From JAWBSP01 sp964632175 (GTDB lineage Archaea > Hadarchaeota > Hadarchaeia > Hadarchaeales > JAWBSP01): a DNA stretch of 64,000 bases. How positions within the stretch are numbered: position 1 is the first letter of the stretch; each line of letters starts with the position of its first letter. The stretch is from positions 1-64,000 of the forward strand of contig CAZWBJ010000001.1 in assembly GCA_964632175.1 (NCBI GenBank). The letters run 5' to 3'. The notes under the pieces were generated by a model, which did not search any database, had not been told where the DNA came from, and worked only from the letters and a program-made list of their open reading frames with translations. A program made the translations under genes and the position numbers. This document shows, one piece after another, positions 49,880 to 57,404 of this stretch.

Positions 49880-51098
49880 AGGTACCAGGGATCTTTTCGG
49901 GAGGGAGCTTAGGGCCCAGAGATATGTGAGCGAAGTGTTGTTGGAGGTTTTCAGAAGATACGGTTTTAGAGAGGTGGAGACGCCGATTTTCGAGCCACTC
50001 GAGCTCTTCACTCTCAGGAGCGGGGAAGCCGTCGTACGACAGCTTTACTGTTTTGAGGATAAATCGGGGAGGAAGCTTGCGCTGAGGCCAGAGTTGACCG
50101 CTCCAGTGGTGAGGCTTTACTGCGAGAGGTTGAGATCCGAGCCCAAGCCCCTCAGGCTCTGCTACTTTGGGAGCTGCTTCAGGTACGAGGAACCTCAGGC
50201 GGGGAGATGGAGGCAGTTCCATCAGGCCGGAGCCGAAATCATCGGAAGTTCCCTCCCCGCATCCGAGGTTGAAATAATGGAAATGGCTGACGAGGTGTTC
50301 GAGCGACTTGGGGTGGAGAGGAAGCTCGTGGTGGGTCAGATCTCGCTTCTGAGGGGGATTTTGGGGGAAGCCGGGGTGGGGGCCGAAGGACAGGATCGCA
50401 TCCTCCGGGCCATAGACTCAAAAGAGGAGGACAGAATAGATCAGGAGTTGCGGAGCGCGGGGATCCCTGAGGAGGAGTGCGAAAAGCTCAAAGATCTCAT
50501 CTCCCTCAGAGGCGGGAAAGAGGTGCTGGAGAGAGCGAGAGGCATGCTCGGACCATCGCCCGGCCTAGAGAACTTGGAGGAGGTAGTGGGGCTACTGGAG
50601 GAGTTGGGAATTCGCTTCGAGCTGGATCTGGGCATCGCAAGGGGGCTGGACTACTACACGGGCTGCGTTTTCGAGTTCTACTCCGCCGGCAGGCAGCTGG
50701 CGGGAGGGGGAAGGTACGATAACCTCATTGAGCTCATGAGTGGGGAAAAGGTTCCGGCCGTAGGGATCGGATTTGGCATCGATCGCATCGCGGGTCTCCT
50801 TGACTTGGGCGACGAGCCACCGCCCAATTTGTTGATACTGCCCACGGGCGAGGAGCTGGTGGGCGAGGCCCTCAAGCTCGCGAGAAAGCTGAGAGAAAAG
50901 GGAGTTTCAGTGGAGGTGGAGGTGATGGGCAGGAAGCTCTCTAAAGGATTGGAGTACGCCAACTCGCGGAAAATACCAAAAGTCTTGATCGTGGGGAAAA
51001 CGGACCTCGCTGAGGGTAAGGTAACGCTGAGGGACATGAAGACGGGAGAGCAGTGGGAGGTAGAGCTGGAGAGGGTCTGGGAACTCGCTAAAACCTGA
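49866..51098 (+). CDS. hisS: Histidyl-tRNA synthetase
   Basis: A 410-aa class II synthetase. K-G-T-R-D-L-F (5-11), motif 2 around F-R-Y-E-E-P-Q-A-G-R-W-R-Q-F-H-Q and the His-binding R-G-L-D-Y-Y-T-G and A-G-G-G-R-Y-D are diagnostic. GTG start inside the aglB-like tail. It converges with the endonuclease IV-like gene (11-bp overlap). Confidence 0.95.
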   Translation: MQRVKGTRDLFGRELRAQRYVSEVLLEVFRRYGFREVETPIFEPLELFTLRSGEAVVRQLYCFEDKSGRKLALRPELTAPVVRLYCERLRSEPKPLRLCYFGSCFRYEEPQAGRWRQFHQAGAEIIGSSLPASEVEIMEMADEVFERLGVERKLVVGQISLLRGILGEAGVGAEGQDRILRAIDSKEEDRIDQELRSAGIPEEECEKLKDLISLRGGKEVLERARGMLGPSPGLENLEEVVGLLEELGIRFELDLGIARGLDYYTGCVFEFYSAGRQLAGGGRYDNLIELMSGEKVPAVGIGFGIDRIAGLLDLGDEPPPNLLILPTGEELVGEALKLARKLREKGVSVEVEVMGRKLSKGLEYANSRKIPKVLIVGKTDLAEGKVTLRDMKTGEQWEVELERVWELAKT

Positions 51099-51912
51099 AT
51101 CCCCTCTCCTCGAAAAACTCTTTCATCAGAAGGGCATCCCTCTCGAGCACGGGGCTCTCGCTTATTACGGTGATGTCCACCTTTGAGCGCAGGATTTCCT
51201 CCCCGAGCGGCTCGAAGGGAGGGCTTCGGGAGGTGATCTCTAGATGTCGCCTCTCATTCCCCTTCCCCGGTCCCACTTTTTTGAACTCGACCCCGGTGAA
51301 GTGAGTGTGGAGGTGCTTGAAGCCTTTAAGTGCTGAGAAGACACTAGACCATTTTACCTCACCCGCCGATCTCGCGTACAAATGCGCCCAATCCACCACC
51401 GGTTGGCAGCCCTCCACCCTCCTACAGACCTCCAAGACCTCCTCCAAGCTTCCAAAAGTGTTCTGCTTTCCCATGGTTTCCAGCCCCAGTCTGACCTCAT
51501 CCATTCCGGCCTTTTCCATTCTCTCCCTCAGGTCCTTGCAAGCCTCGGAGACTCTCTTCAGGGCTTCCCCAGGCGGAAGCTTGCCGTAAAACCCGGGGTG
51601 AAAGACGACAATGTCTGCACCCATGAGACGGGCCCTATCCGCTGAGTCCAAGATTCTCTTCTTGGATGCTTCGAGCTTTGGTTCCTCGGTCGAGCAGAGA
51701 TTTATGAAGTACGGGCAATGAACTGAGAGTTTAATTCCCAGCTTCCCGGCCTCCTCCCCTACTTTCTTGGCCATTTCCCTCCCCATTGCCACGCCCCTCA
51801 CGAATTCTATTTCCATAGCGTTCAGCTCCAGCTCGGCAACCCTCCTGAGGCCCCCGATGGTGCTTTTATCCTTCGCAGTAATGGGGATTCCAGCCGGACC
51901 GAGGTAGATCAT
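51088..51912 (-). CDS. Endonuclease IV-like AP endonuclease (TIM barrel)
   Basis: A 274-aa TIM-barrel protein with the zinc ligands expected for endonuclease IV: V-H-C-P-Y, F-H-P-G-F-Y, L-E-T-M-G-K, V-V-D-W-A-H and H-T-H-F. The family cleaves DNA at abasic sites; a sugar isomerase-like role is less likely. A TATA-like TTATAACC is at 51,933-51,940, about 25 nt upstream of the ATG. Confidence 0.85.
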   Translation of the reverse strand: MIYLGPAGIPITAKDKSTIGGLRRVAELELNAMEIEFVRGVAMGREMAKKVGEEAGKLGIKLSVHCPYFINLCSTEEPKLEASKKRILDSADRARLMGADIVVFHPGFYGKLPPGEALKRVSEACKDLRERMEKAGMDEVRLGLETMGKQNTFGSLEEVLEVCRRVEGCQPVVDWAHLYARSAGEVKWSSVFSALKGFKHLHTHFTGVEFKKVGPGKGNERRHLEITSRSPPFEPLGEEILRSKVDITVISESPVLERDALLMKEFFEERGFRF

Positions 51913-51944
51913 CAGGGTCTGACTTCAAAAGGTTATAAGTTTGG
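51890..51944 (+). repeat. 55-bp left flank of scaffold gap
   Basis: Identical to 52,045-52,099 on the other side of the N run. It contains the promoter and first codons of the endonuclease gene. Confidence 0.95.
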
Positions 51945-52044
51945 NNNNNNNNNNNNNNNNNNNNNNNNNNNNNNNNNNNNNNNNNNNNNNNNNNNNNNNN
52001 NNNNNNNNNNNNNNNNNNNNNNNNNNNNNNNNNNNNNNNNNNNN
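51945..52044. other. 100-N scaffold gap, probably artificial
   Basis: Exactly 100 N, a default gap size. Flanks are the same 55 bp in direct orientation, which fits two contigs ending in a shared k-mer rather than missing sequence. Confidence 0.9.
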
Positions 52045-52099
52045 CCAGCCGGACCGAGGTAGATCATCAGGGTCTGACTTCAAAAGGTTATAAGTTTGG
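52045..52099 (+). repeat. 55-bp right flank of scaffold gap
   Basis: Same 55 bases as 51,890-51,944; sequence then continues into the leader of the radical SAM gene. Confidence 0.95.
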
Positions 52100-52157
52100 C
52101 AATTTGAGGCAGGATTTTCTCTGGATTTGGTCTTGTATTTTGCTTCTCGAGTGTTAG

Positions 52158-53255
52158 ATGAGAAAAATTTTCAAGACCCCCGCCAATTCGCTGGTTCTCG
52201 GGGAGATGCCTCCCGGGTGCAAGCTGTGCATAAGGGGAGCCAAGCTCGTTCTTTTCGTAACCGGTCTCTGTCGGAGGAAATGTTTCTACTGTCCCTTGTC
52301 GGAGAAGAGGAAGGGGAAAGACGTGGTGTACGCTAACGAGCGTCCCGTCAGGTCTGCCCGCGAGATCGTTGAAGAAGCGAGAGCGATGAGTGCCTTGGGC
52401 ACGGGAATAACCGGAGGGGATCCTGCTCTGAGATTCCGGCGCACGGTGGGGTACATCCGCATGTTGAAGAGGACTTTTGGGGTCAAACATCATGTCCACA
52501 TGTACTGCATCGAGCTCACGAGGAGACAAATGAGGATCCTTAAGGCCGCCGGGGTGGACGAGCTCAGGTTCCACGTATGGGAACCCCGGTCGGTGGAGAG
52601 GGCCCTAGAGGAGGGGTTACATGCTGGGGTGGAACTGCCCGCTATTCCCGGCAAGCTGAAGGAAATCAAGGATCTGCTCTCCCAGCTGGACGGGATAGGT
52701 TGCCGTTTCGTGAACCTCAACGAGCTGGAGTTCTCCGAAACCAATTTACACGAATTGAAGTCTAGGGGATTTGTTCTCAAAACCGAGGAATCGGTGGCCG
52801 TAAAGGGGAGTCACGAGCTTGCCCTGAAAATCCTAAGCTGGGCGAGGAGGCACACGAGGCTGAACATCCACTACTGTCCGAGTTCCCTCAAGGACGGCGT
52901 GCAGTTGAGAAACAGGTTGCTCAGGAGGGCAAGAAACACAGCGAAACCCTACGAGCTAATCACTCCTGACGGGACGCTTTGGCTTGGCATAGCTTACGGT
53001 CTCGGCGGGAGGGAGCTGGAAGAGGAGAAAAGGAGGCTGGTGCGGGAATTCGGGATTCCACTTCCTCTGATCTCCCTCAACAGGGAAAAGGGAAGGCTTG
53101 AGATGCCACCTGAGCTGGCAGAGGAGCTGGCGGGGAAAGTTCAAAACCTAGAGTTTGCCTTGGTGGAGGAGTATCCCACCTGGGACAGGCTCCAGACTCT
53201 CTTCCTCCCCCTCAAGCCATTTAAAGAAGGTGAGGGAGCAAAGTGTGCTGAGTGA
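52158..53255 (+). CDS. Radical SAM protein (COG2108-like)
   Basis: A 365-aa radical SAM enzyme. The cluster site C-R-R-K-C-F-Y-C is preceded by another pair, C-K-L-C, and T-G-G-D-P-A-L is the SAM-binding motif. A later C in H-Y-C-P-S may bind a further cluster. It belongs to an archaeal family of uncharacterised radical SAM proteins; the substrate is unknown. Its end overlaps the lipid synthase gene by about 26 bp. Confidence 0.85.
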   Translation: MRKIFKTPANSLVLGEMPPGCKLCIRGAKLVLFVTGLCRRKCFYCPLSEKRKGKDVVYANERPVRSAREIVEEARAMSALGTGITGGDPALRFRRTVGYIRMLKRTFGVKHHVHMYCIELTRRQMRILKAAGVDELRFHVWEPRSVERALEEGLHAGVELPAIPGKLKEIKDLLSQLDGIGCRFVNLNELEFSETNLHELKSRGFVLKTEESVAVKGSHELALKILSWARRHTRLNIHYCPSSLKDGVQLRNRLLRRARNTAKPYELITPDGTLWLGIAYGLGGRELEEEKRRLVREFGIPLPLISLNREKGRLEMPPELAEELAGKVQNLEFALVEEYPTWDRLQTLFLPLKPFKEGEGAKCAE

Positions 53256-53805
53256 ACTCAAGCCCTATTTTGAGGGGCTCCTCCGAAAACCAGCCCGCTT
53301 TCTGTCCGATAGGGGCCTGACTCCAAATCATCTGACAATCTGCGGGCTGATCCTTTCTTTTGCGTGCTTTTTCGTCTTCCGCTCGGGTCAGGAGCTGCTG
53401 GGCGGGATCCTCCTTCTGGTGTGCGGGTTTTTCGATGTGATGGATGGGGCAGTGGCTAGGTTGAGCGGCCGCGAGACAGCTTTCGGGGGGGTGCTGGATT
53501 CGGTGGTGGACCGCTACTCTGACTTTCTAGTTCTTGCCGGCATGATGCTTGGGAAGCTGACCACATCCCTCTGGGGGCTTCTCGCCATATTGGGGAGTTT
53601 CATGGTGAGCTACACCAGGGCCCGCGCCGAGGCAGCTGGGACGGGCAAGCTCGCCGTGGGGTTTGCAGAGAGGGGGGAGAGGATGGTGATCCTCTCGCTG
53701 TTTTCCATTTTTGGGCTGACTCACTACGGGGTAATCTTGGTCGCCGTTCTAGCCAACTTTACGGCCATTCAGAGAGTGATAGTGGCTAGGTCTAGGCTTA
53801 CCTGA
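53230..53805 (+). CDS. CDP-alcohol phosphatidyltransferase, archaetidylinositol-phosphate synthase type
   Basis: About 191 aa from GTG 53,230; an upstream in-frame start would lie far inside the radical SAM gene. The CDP-alcohol transferase signature D-G-x2-A-R-x8-G-x3-D-x3-D is complete (D-G-A-V-A-R ... G-V-L-D-S-V-V-D). Several transmembrane helices follow. With ino1 next door, it most likely condenses CDP-archaeol with inositol 1-phosphate to make archaetidylinositol phosphate. Confidence 0.85.
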   Translation: MREQSVLSELKPYFEGLLRKPARFLSDRGLTPNHLTICGLILSFACFFVFRSGQELLGGILLLVCGFFDVMDGAVARLSGRETAFGGVLDSVVDRYSDFLVLAGMMLGKLTTSLWGLLAILGSFMVSYTRARAEAAGTGKLAVGFAERGERMVILSLFSIFGLTHYGVILVAVLANFTAIQRVIVARSRLT

Positions 53806-54100
53806 ATTTGCTCTGCATTTCGGTGAGGTACTTCCGGAAGCTCTCTAGAAGCTCTCTGCCTTTTGGAGTTATTCGATAGTACTTTCGGGGTCTCCCCTCG
53901 GTTCTCCACTCCGAGACCACATGGCCATCCTGTTGTAGTTTGCGCAGAACCCTCGAAGCGGCAGAGAGCTGGAAGGTGAAGCCGAACCTGCTGGTGACCT
54001 CCTTCTTCAGCTCGTATACATACATGGGTCTCTCCATGAGGAGCCGCAGGAAGTAAGGCCACAGCATTTCGAGGGTGGTCTTTCGCTTTATCCTTTTCAT
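53798..54100 (-). CDS. PadR-family transcriptional regulator
   Basis: A 100-aa winged-helix protein from ATG 54,100 (the frame is open further but the TATA spacing supports this start). P-M-Y-V-Y-E-L-K-K-E-V and R-P-R-K-Y-Y-R-I-T-P-K-G-R-E-L-L are PadR motifs. It is divergent from ino1 over a shared promoter, so it may control ino1, itself or both. The ligand is unknown. Confidence 0.85.
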   Translation of the reverse strand: MKRIKRKTTLEMLWPYFLRLLMERPMYVYELKKEVTSRFGFTFQLSAASRVLRKLQQDGHVVSEWRTEGRPRKYYRITPKGRELLESFRKYLTEMQSKFR

Positions 54101-54122
54101 CAGGATGAAAAATTTATCTTGG

Positions 54123-54133
54123 CGTTTTAAAGC
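54123..54133. promoter_or_regulatory. Shared bidirectional TATA box of ino1 and padR
   Basis: CGTTTTAAAGC is near-palindromic, 23 nt from the ino1 ATG and 28 nt from the padR ATG; the padR product could bind here. Confidence 0.5.
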
Positions 54134-54150
54134 ACGGGGAGGTAGAAGGA

Positions 54151-55224
54151 ATGGGACGGGTGAGGGTTGCCATCGCGGGCGTGGGGAACTGTGCCTCCTC
54201 GCTGGTTCAGGGTGTTCATTACTACCGTGAGGCACGGGAGGATCAGGAAGTTCCCGGTCTGATGCACGTGAACTTCGGCGGTTACCACATCAGGGACCTA
54301 GAGTTCGTGGCGGCCTTCGATGTGGACGCGAACAAGGTGGGGCGCGACCTTGGGGAGGCGATTTTCACCCCGCCTAACTGTACCGTGAAGTTCTGCGATG
54401 TTCCAAAGCTCGGAGTGGAGGTGATGAAGGCCCCCGTGCTGGACGGACTTGGGAAGTATTTGAAGTCAGTTATACCCGTCGATCCAACACAGAAGGAGGT
54501 CGACGTGGTGCAGGTTTTAAGGGAGACGAGAGCGGATGTTCTGGTAAACTACGTGCCGGTCGGAAGCTATCAGGCCGCCAGATACTATGCGAGGGCTTGT
54601 TTGGATGCGGGAGTTGGATTCGTCAACTGCATGCCGGAGTTCATCGTCTCCGACCCTAGCTGGGGGAAGAAGTTTGAGGAGGCGGGAATTCCGTGTGCTG
54701 GGGATGATATAAAATCCCAAGTTGGGGCGACTATTCTTCACAGGACCTTGGTCAAACTCCTAGTGGACAGGGGGGTGAAGGTTGAAGAGAGCTACCAACT
54801 GAACATTGGCGGAAATACCGACTTCCTGAATATGCTTGAGGAGGAGCGTTTGAGTTCTAAACGCATTAGCAAAACGGAGGCTGTCTCCAGTCAGATTCCC
54901 TATGAGGTGCCACTGCGGATCGGGCCCAGTGACTATGTTCCCTTCCTCAAGGACAGGAAAATCTGCTACATCTTCATAAAGGGAAGGAAATTTGGGGATG
55001 TCCCCCTCTGGATCGATGCCAAGCTGAGTGTCGAGGACTCACCCAACAGCGCTGGGGTGGTGATAGATGCGGTGAGGGCCGTTAAGCTTGCCAAAGATAG
55101 GGGCATAGGCGGACCCCTCCTCTCAGTTTCAGCCTACTTTTTCAAGCATCCACCCATCCAGCTTACCGACGAGGAAGCCAGGAAGGCGGTGGAGGAGTTT
55201 ATAGCGGGAAGGAGGGAGAGGTAG
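54151..55224 (+). CDS. ino1: Myo-inositol-1-phosphate synthase
   Basis: A 357-aa NAD-dependent enzyme converting glucose 6-phosphate to inositol 1-phosphate. N-terminal G-V-G-N-C-A-S-S-L, Y-V-P-V-G-S, A-G-D-D-I-K-S-Q-V-G-A-T and N-I-G-G-N-T-D-F are conserved. It supplies inositol phosphate for archaetidylinositol and, in thermophiles, for di-myo-inositol phosphate. It is directly followed by the PfkB kinase. Confidence 0.95.
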   Translation: MGRVRVAIAGVGNCASSLVQGVHYYREAREDQEVPGLMHVNFGGYHIRDLEFVAAFDVDANKVGRDLGEAIFTPPNCTVKFCDVPKLGVEVMKAPVLDGLGKYLKSVIPVDPTQKEVDVVQVLRETRADVLVNYVPVGSYQAARYYARACLDAGVGFVNCMPEFIVSDPSWGKKFEEAGIPCAGDDIKSQVGATILHRTLVKLLVDRGVKVEESYQLNIGGNTDFLNMLEEERLSSKRISKTEAVSSQIPYEVPLRIGPSDYVPFLKDRKICYIFIKGRKFGDVPLWIDAKLSVEDSPNSAGVVIDAVRAVKLAKDRGIGGPLLSVSAYFFKHPPIQLTDEEARKAVEEFIAGRRER

Positions 55225-56103
55225 TTGGAGTTTGACTTCCTTGTGGTGGGGCATGTTGCCATCGATGTGAACGTTTTTCCGTGGGGCGTGGTCGAGAACG
55301 TGCTGGGAGGGGCTCCTACTTACAGTGGCCTCTTCCTCGCCGGTCTCGGGAAAAAAGTGGCGCTTCTCTCTAAAGTGGGAATCGACTTCACCGAGATTTT
55401 CCCGCCGATTTTTGGAAAATTCGGGCTGGATACGGAGGGGCTCCTCGTGGCAGGGGAAAACTCCACCACCTTTCGAAACACCTACGACGAGCAGGGAAAC
55501 AGGGTGCAGGTGTGCAAACACTTGGCTCCACCCCTCCAACCGTCCGATATCCCAAGTTATTACACCAATTTTCTGGGCGTTTATGTTTCCCCCCTCGGAA
55601 GCGAGGTCACGCCAGAGCTCTTGGCGGAACTCAGGAGGAGAACCAAATACCTCATGCTGGATCCTCAGGGTTTATTGAGGAGAATCGGTCCGGATGGCAG
55701 GGTGCGTCTCGAGGCCACAGATCTAACTCCGTATCTGAAGCATGTGGATATCATAAAAATCGGGAAGGATGAAATGGCGGCATTCCCGGGAAGCTCGCCC
55801 AGACAGGTGGCCGAGAAGCTCCGACAGGCGGGAGCCCCCATCGCCATCGTCACGCAGGGAGAGAAGGGATGCCTCCTCTTAGACGAGAGAGGGGTGAGAG
55901 AGTTCCCCGCCCTGCAAGTCCAAGTCAGGGATCACACCGGTGCTGGGGATGTTTTTGGGGCCGCCTTTCTCTGCCGATACGCGGAGACGAGAGATGCGGA
56001 CGAGGCGGCAAGGTTCGCGAACGCCGCGGCCGGGCTGAAGATTAGGTATAGGGGTGCCGTGGGCTTTCCCTCGCTTGAGGAAATCCTTCGAGTTCTAGCA
56101 TAG
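55225..56103 (+). CDS. PfkB-family sugar kinase, possibly inositol kinase
   Basis: A 292-aa ribokinase-fold kinase with G-G-A-P-T-Y-S-G (about 30-37) and the catalytic H-T-G-A-G-D-V-F-G (about 236-244). TTG start immediately after the ino1 stop, so co-transcribed. A relative in Thermococcus is a myo-inositol 3-kinase, and the ino1 linkage supports that substrate, but nucleosides or other sugars cannot be excluded. Confidence 0.8.
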   Translation: MEFDFLVVGHVAIDVNVFPWGVVENVLGGAPTYSGLFLAGLGKKVALLSKVGIDFTEIFPPIFGKFGLDTEGLLVAGENSTTFRNTYDEQGNRVQVCKHLAPPLQPSDIPSYYTNFLGVYVSPLGSEVTPELLAELRRRTKYLMLDPQGLLRRIGPDGRVRLEATDLTPYLKHVDIIKIGKDEMAAFPGSSPRQVAEKLRQAGAPIAIVTQGEKGCLLLDERGVREFPALQVQVRDHTGAGDVFGAAFLCRYAETRDADEAARFANAAAGLKIRYRGAVGFPSLEEILRVLA

Positions 56104-56104
56104 T

Positions 56105-57238
56105 ATGGAGCGTTCCAGGGCCTTTAGGCTGATCCTCCTACTTGGGGTAGTCAGCCTCTTGGGTGACATCATATACGAGGGATGCCGTGGCGTGGTGGGC
56201 CCCTATCTGGCGCTCCTAGGGGCAAGTGCCTCCGCCATCGGCTTTGTCTCTGGTTTGGGCGAGTTCCTTGGTTTCGCTCTCCGTTTGCCCTTCGGCTATC
56301 TGTCCGATCGAACCGCTAACTACTGGGGCCTCACCGTTGCCGGATACGCGCTCCTCTTCTCGATTCCCCTCTTGGCCTTGGTCGGAGACTGGAGGATCGC
56401 GATGCTCCTCCTCCTAGTAGAAAGGGCGGGGAAGGCTCTAAGATCCCCAGCCCGGGACACCATCCTGTCTCACGCCACTCTCGAGGTGGGGGCGGGAAAG
56501 GGGTTTGCCATACACGAGATTCTTGATCAGGTGGGGGCAATTGCTGGCCCGCTCCTCTTTTCCCTCATCCTGCTTGTCAGGAACTACCGTGCGGCTTTCC
56601 TGATGATGCTTTTCCCCCTCTTCCTCCTCCTTCTCTTCCTCCTCCTCGCGAAGAAAACCTTTCCCGCGGTTGCACAAGCCCGGGGGGAACGGGCGGAGCC
56701 GGGCGGGAGCTTGGGATGGTACAATCTTTTCGTTTTCATCTCGGTGGCTGGTCTGCTTCCGTTCCCCCTGCTGGCATACCATTTGAAGATGGGGGGAGCA
56801 ATGACAGAGCCCATGATTCCCCTCCTCTATGCCTTCGCCATGATGGCCGATGCCCTCTCCGCTTACCCCATAGGAATGAGTTTCGACAGGGTGGGACTGG
56901 TCTCTCTCTCCATGGTTCCCCCGCTCTCCATGCTGGTCCCGCTGGCTTTCTTGGGGTATCCGGCCTGTCTCCTTGGTGTAATGGCTTATGGTCTGGTGTT
57001 CGGTGCTCATGAGACCGTGATGAGGGCAGCCGTGGCCAAGCTGGCGCCCGCTGGCAGGAGGGGGAGGGCCTATGGCGGCTTCCAGGCCACATACGGTCTC
57101 TCCTTCCTCCTCGGGAACACCTTAGCGGGCTTTTTGTATGAGCGCGGTATTCCTCTTCTGGTGCTGTATGTCTTCCTCGCCGAAGCCCTCTCTCTTCCCG
57201 TGTTGGTCAGGGTTCTCAGACCTCGCGCGAAGAGGTGA
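56105..57238 (+). CDS. Major facilitator superfamily transporter
   Basis: A 377-aa membrane protein with 11-12 hydrophobic helices and MFS loop motifs (G-Y-L-S-D-R-T after helix 2, E-R-A-G-K-A-L-R-S-P-A-R-D). It starts 1 bp after the kinase stop and may export or import an inositol-related or other small solute. The substrate is unknown. Confidence 0.8.
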   Translation: MERSRAFRLILLLGVVSLLGDIIYEGCRGVVGPYLALLGASASAIGFVSGLGEFLGFALRLPFGYLSDRTANYWGLTVAGYALLFSIPLLALVGDWRIAMLLLLVERAGKALRSPARDTILSHATLEVGAGKGFAIHEILDQVGAIAGPLLFSLILLVRNYRAAFLMMLFPLFLLLLFLLLAKKTFPAVAQARGERAEPGGSLGWYNLFVFISVAGLLPFPLLAYHLKMGGAMTEPMIPLLYAFAMMADALSAYPIGMSFDRVGLVSLSMVPPLSMLVPLAFLGYPACLLGVMAYGLVFGAHETVMRAAVAKLAPAGRRGRAYGGFQATYGLSFLLGNTLAGFLYERGIPLLVLYVFLAEALSLPVLVRVLRPRAKR

Positions 57239-57394
57239 AGCCCGCAGGACCGAGATCCCCTAAACAAACTCGCGAGGCGTCTGAAGCTACCATCGATCTC
57301 GAATTTTGGGTCGCAGAAAACAAAAAAGAGGACAGATGAGCTAACATACACTTCGAAAACTCTAACTGTACGCCTGACCCAATCGCTCGATTAG

Positions 57395-57404
57395 CTTCCA
57401 ATGC
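57395..57404 (+). repeat. CTTCCAATGC word shared with intergenic repeat A
   Basis: Within the 166-bp convergent gap after the MFS gene, which has no gene I can support. The same 10-mer ends repeat A at 9878-9887. Confidence 0.2.
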
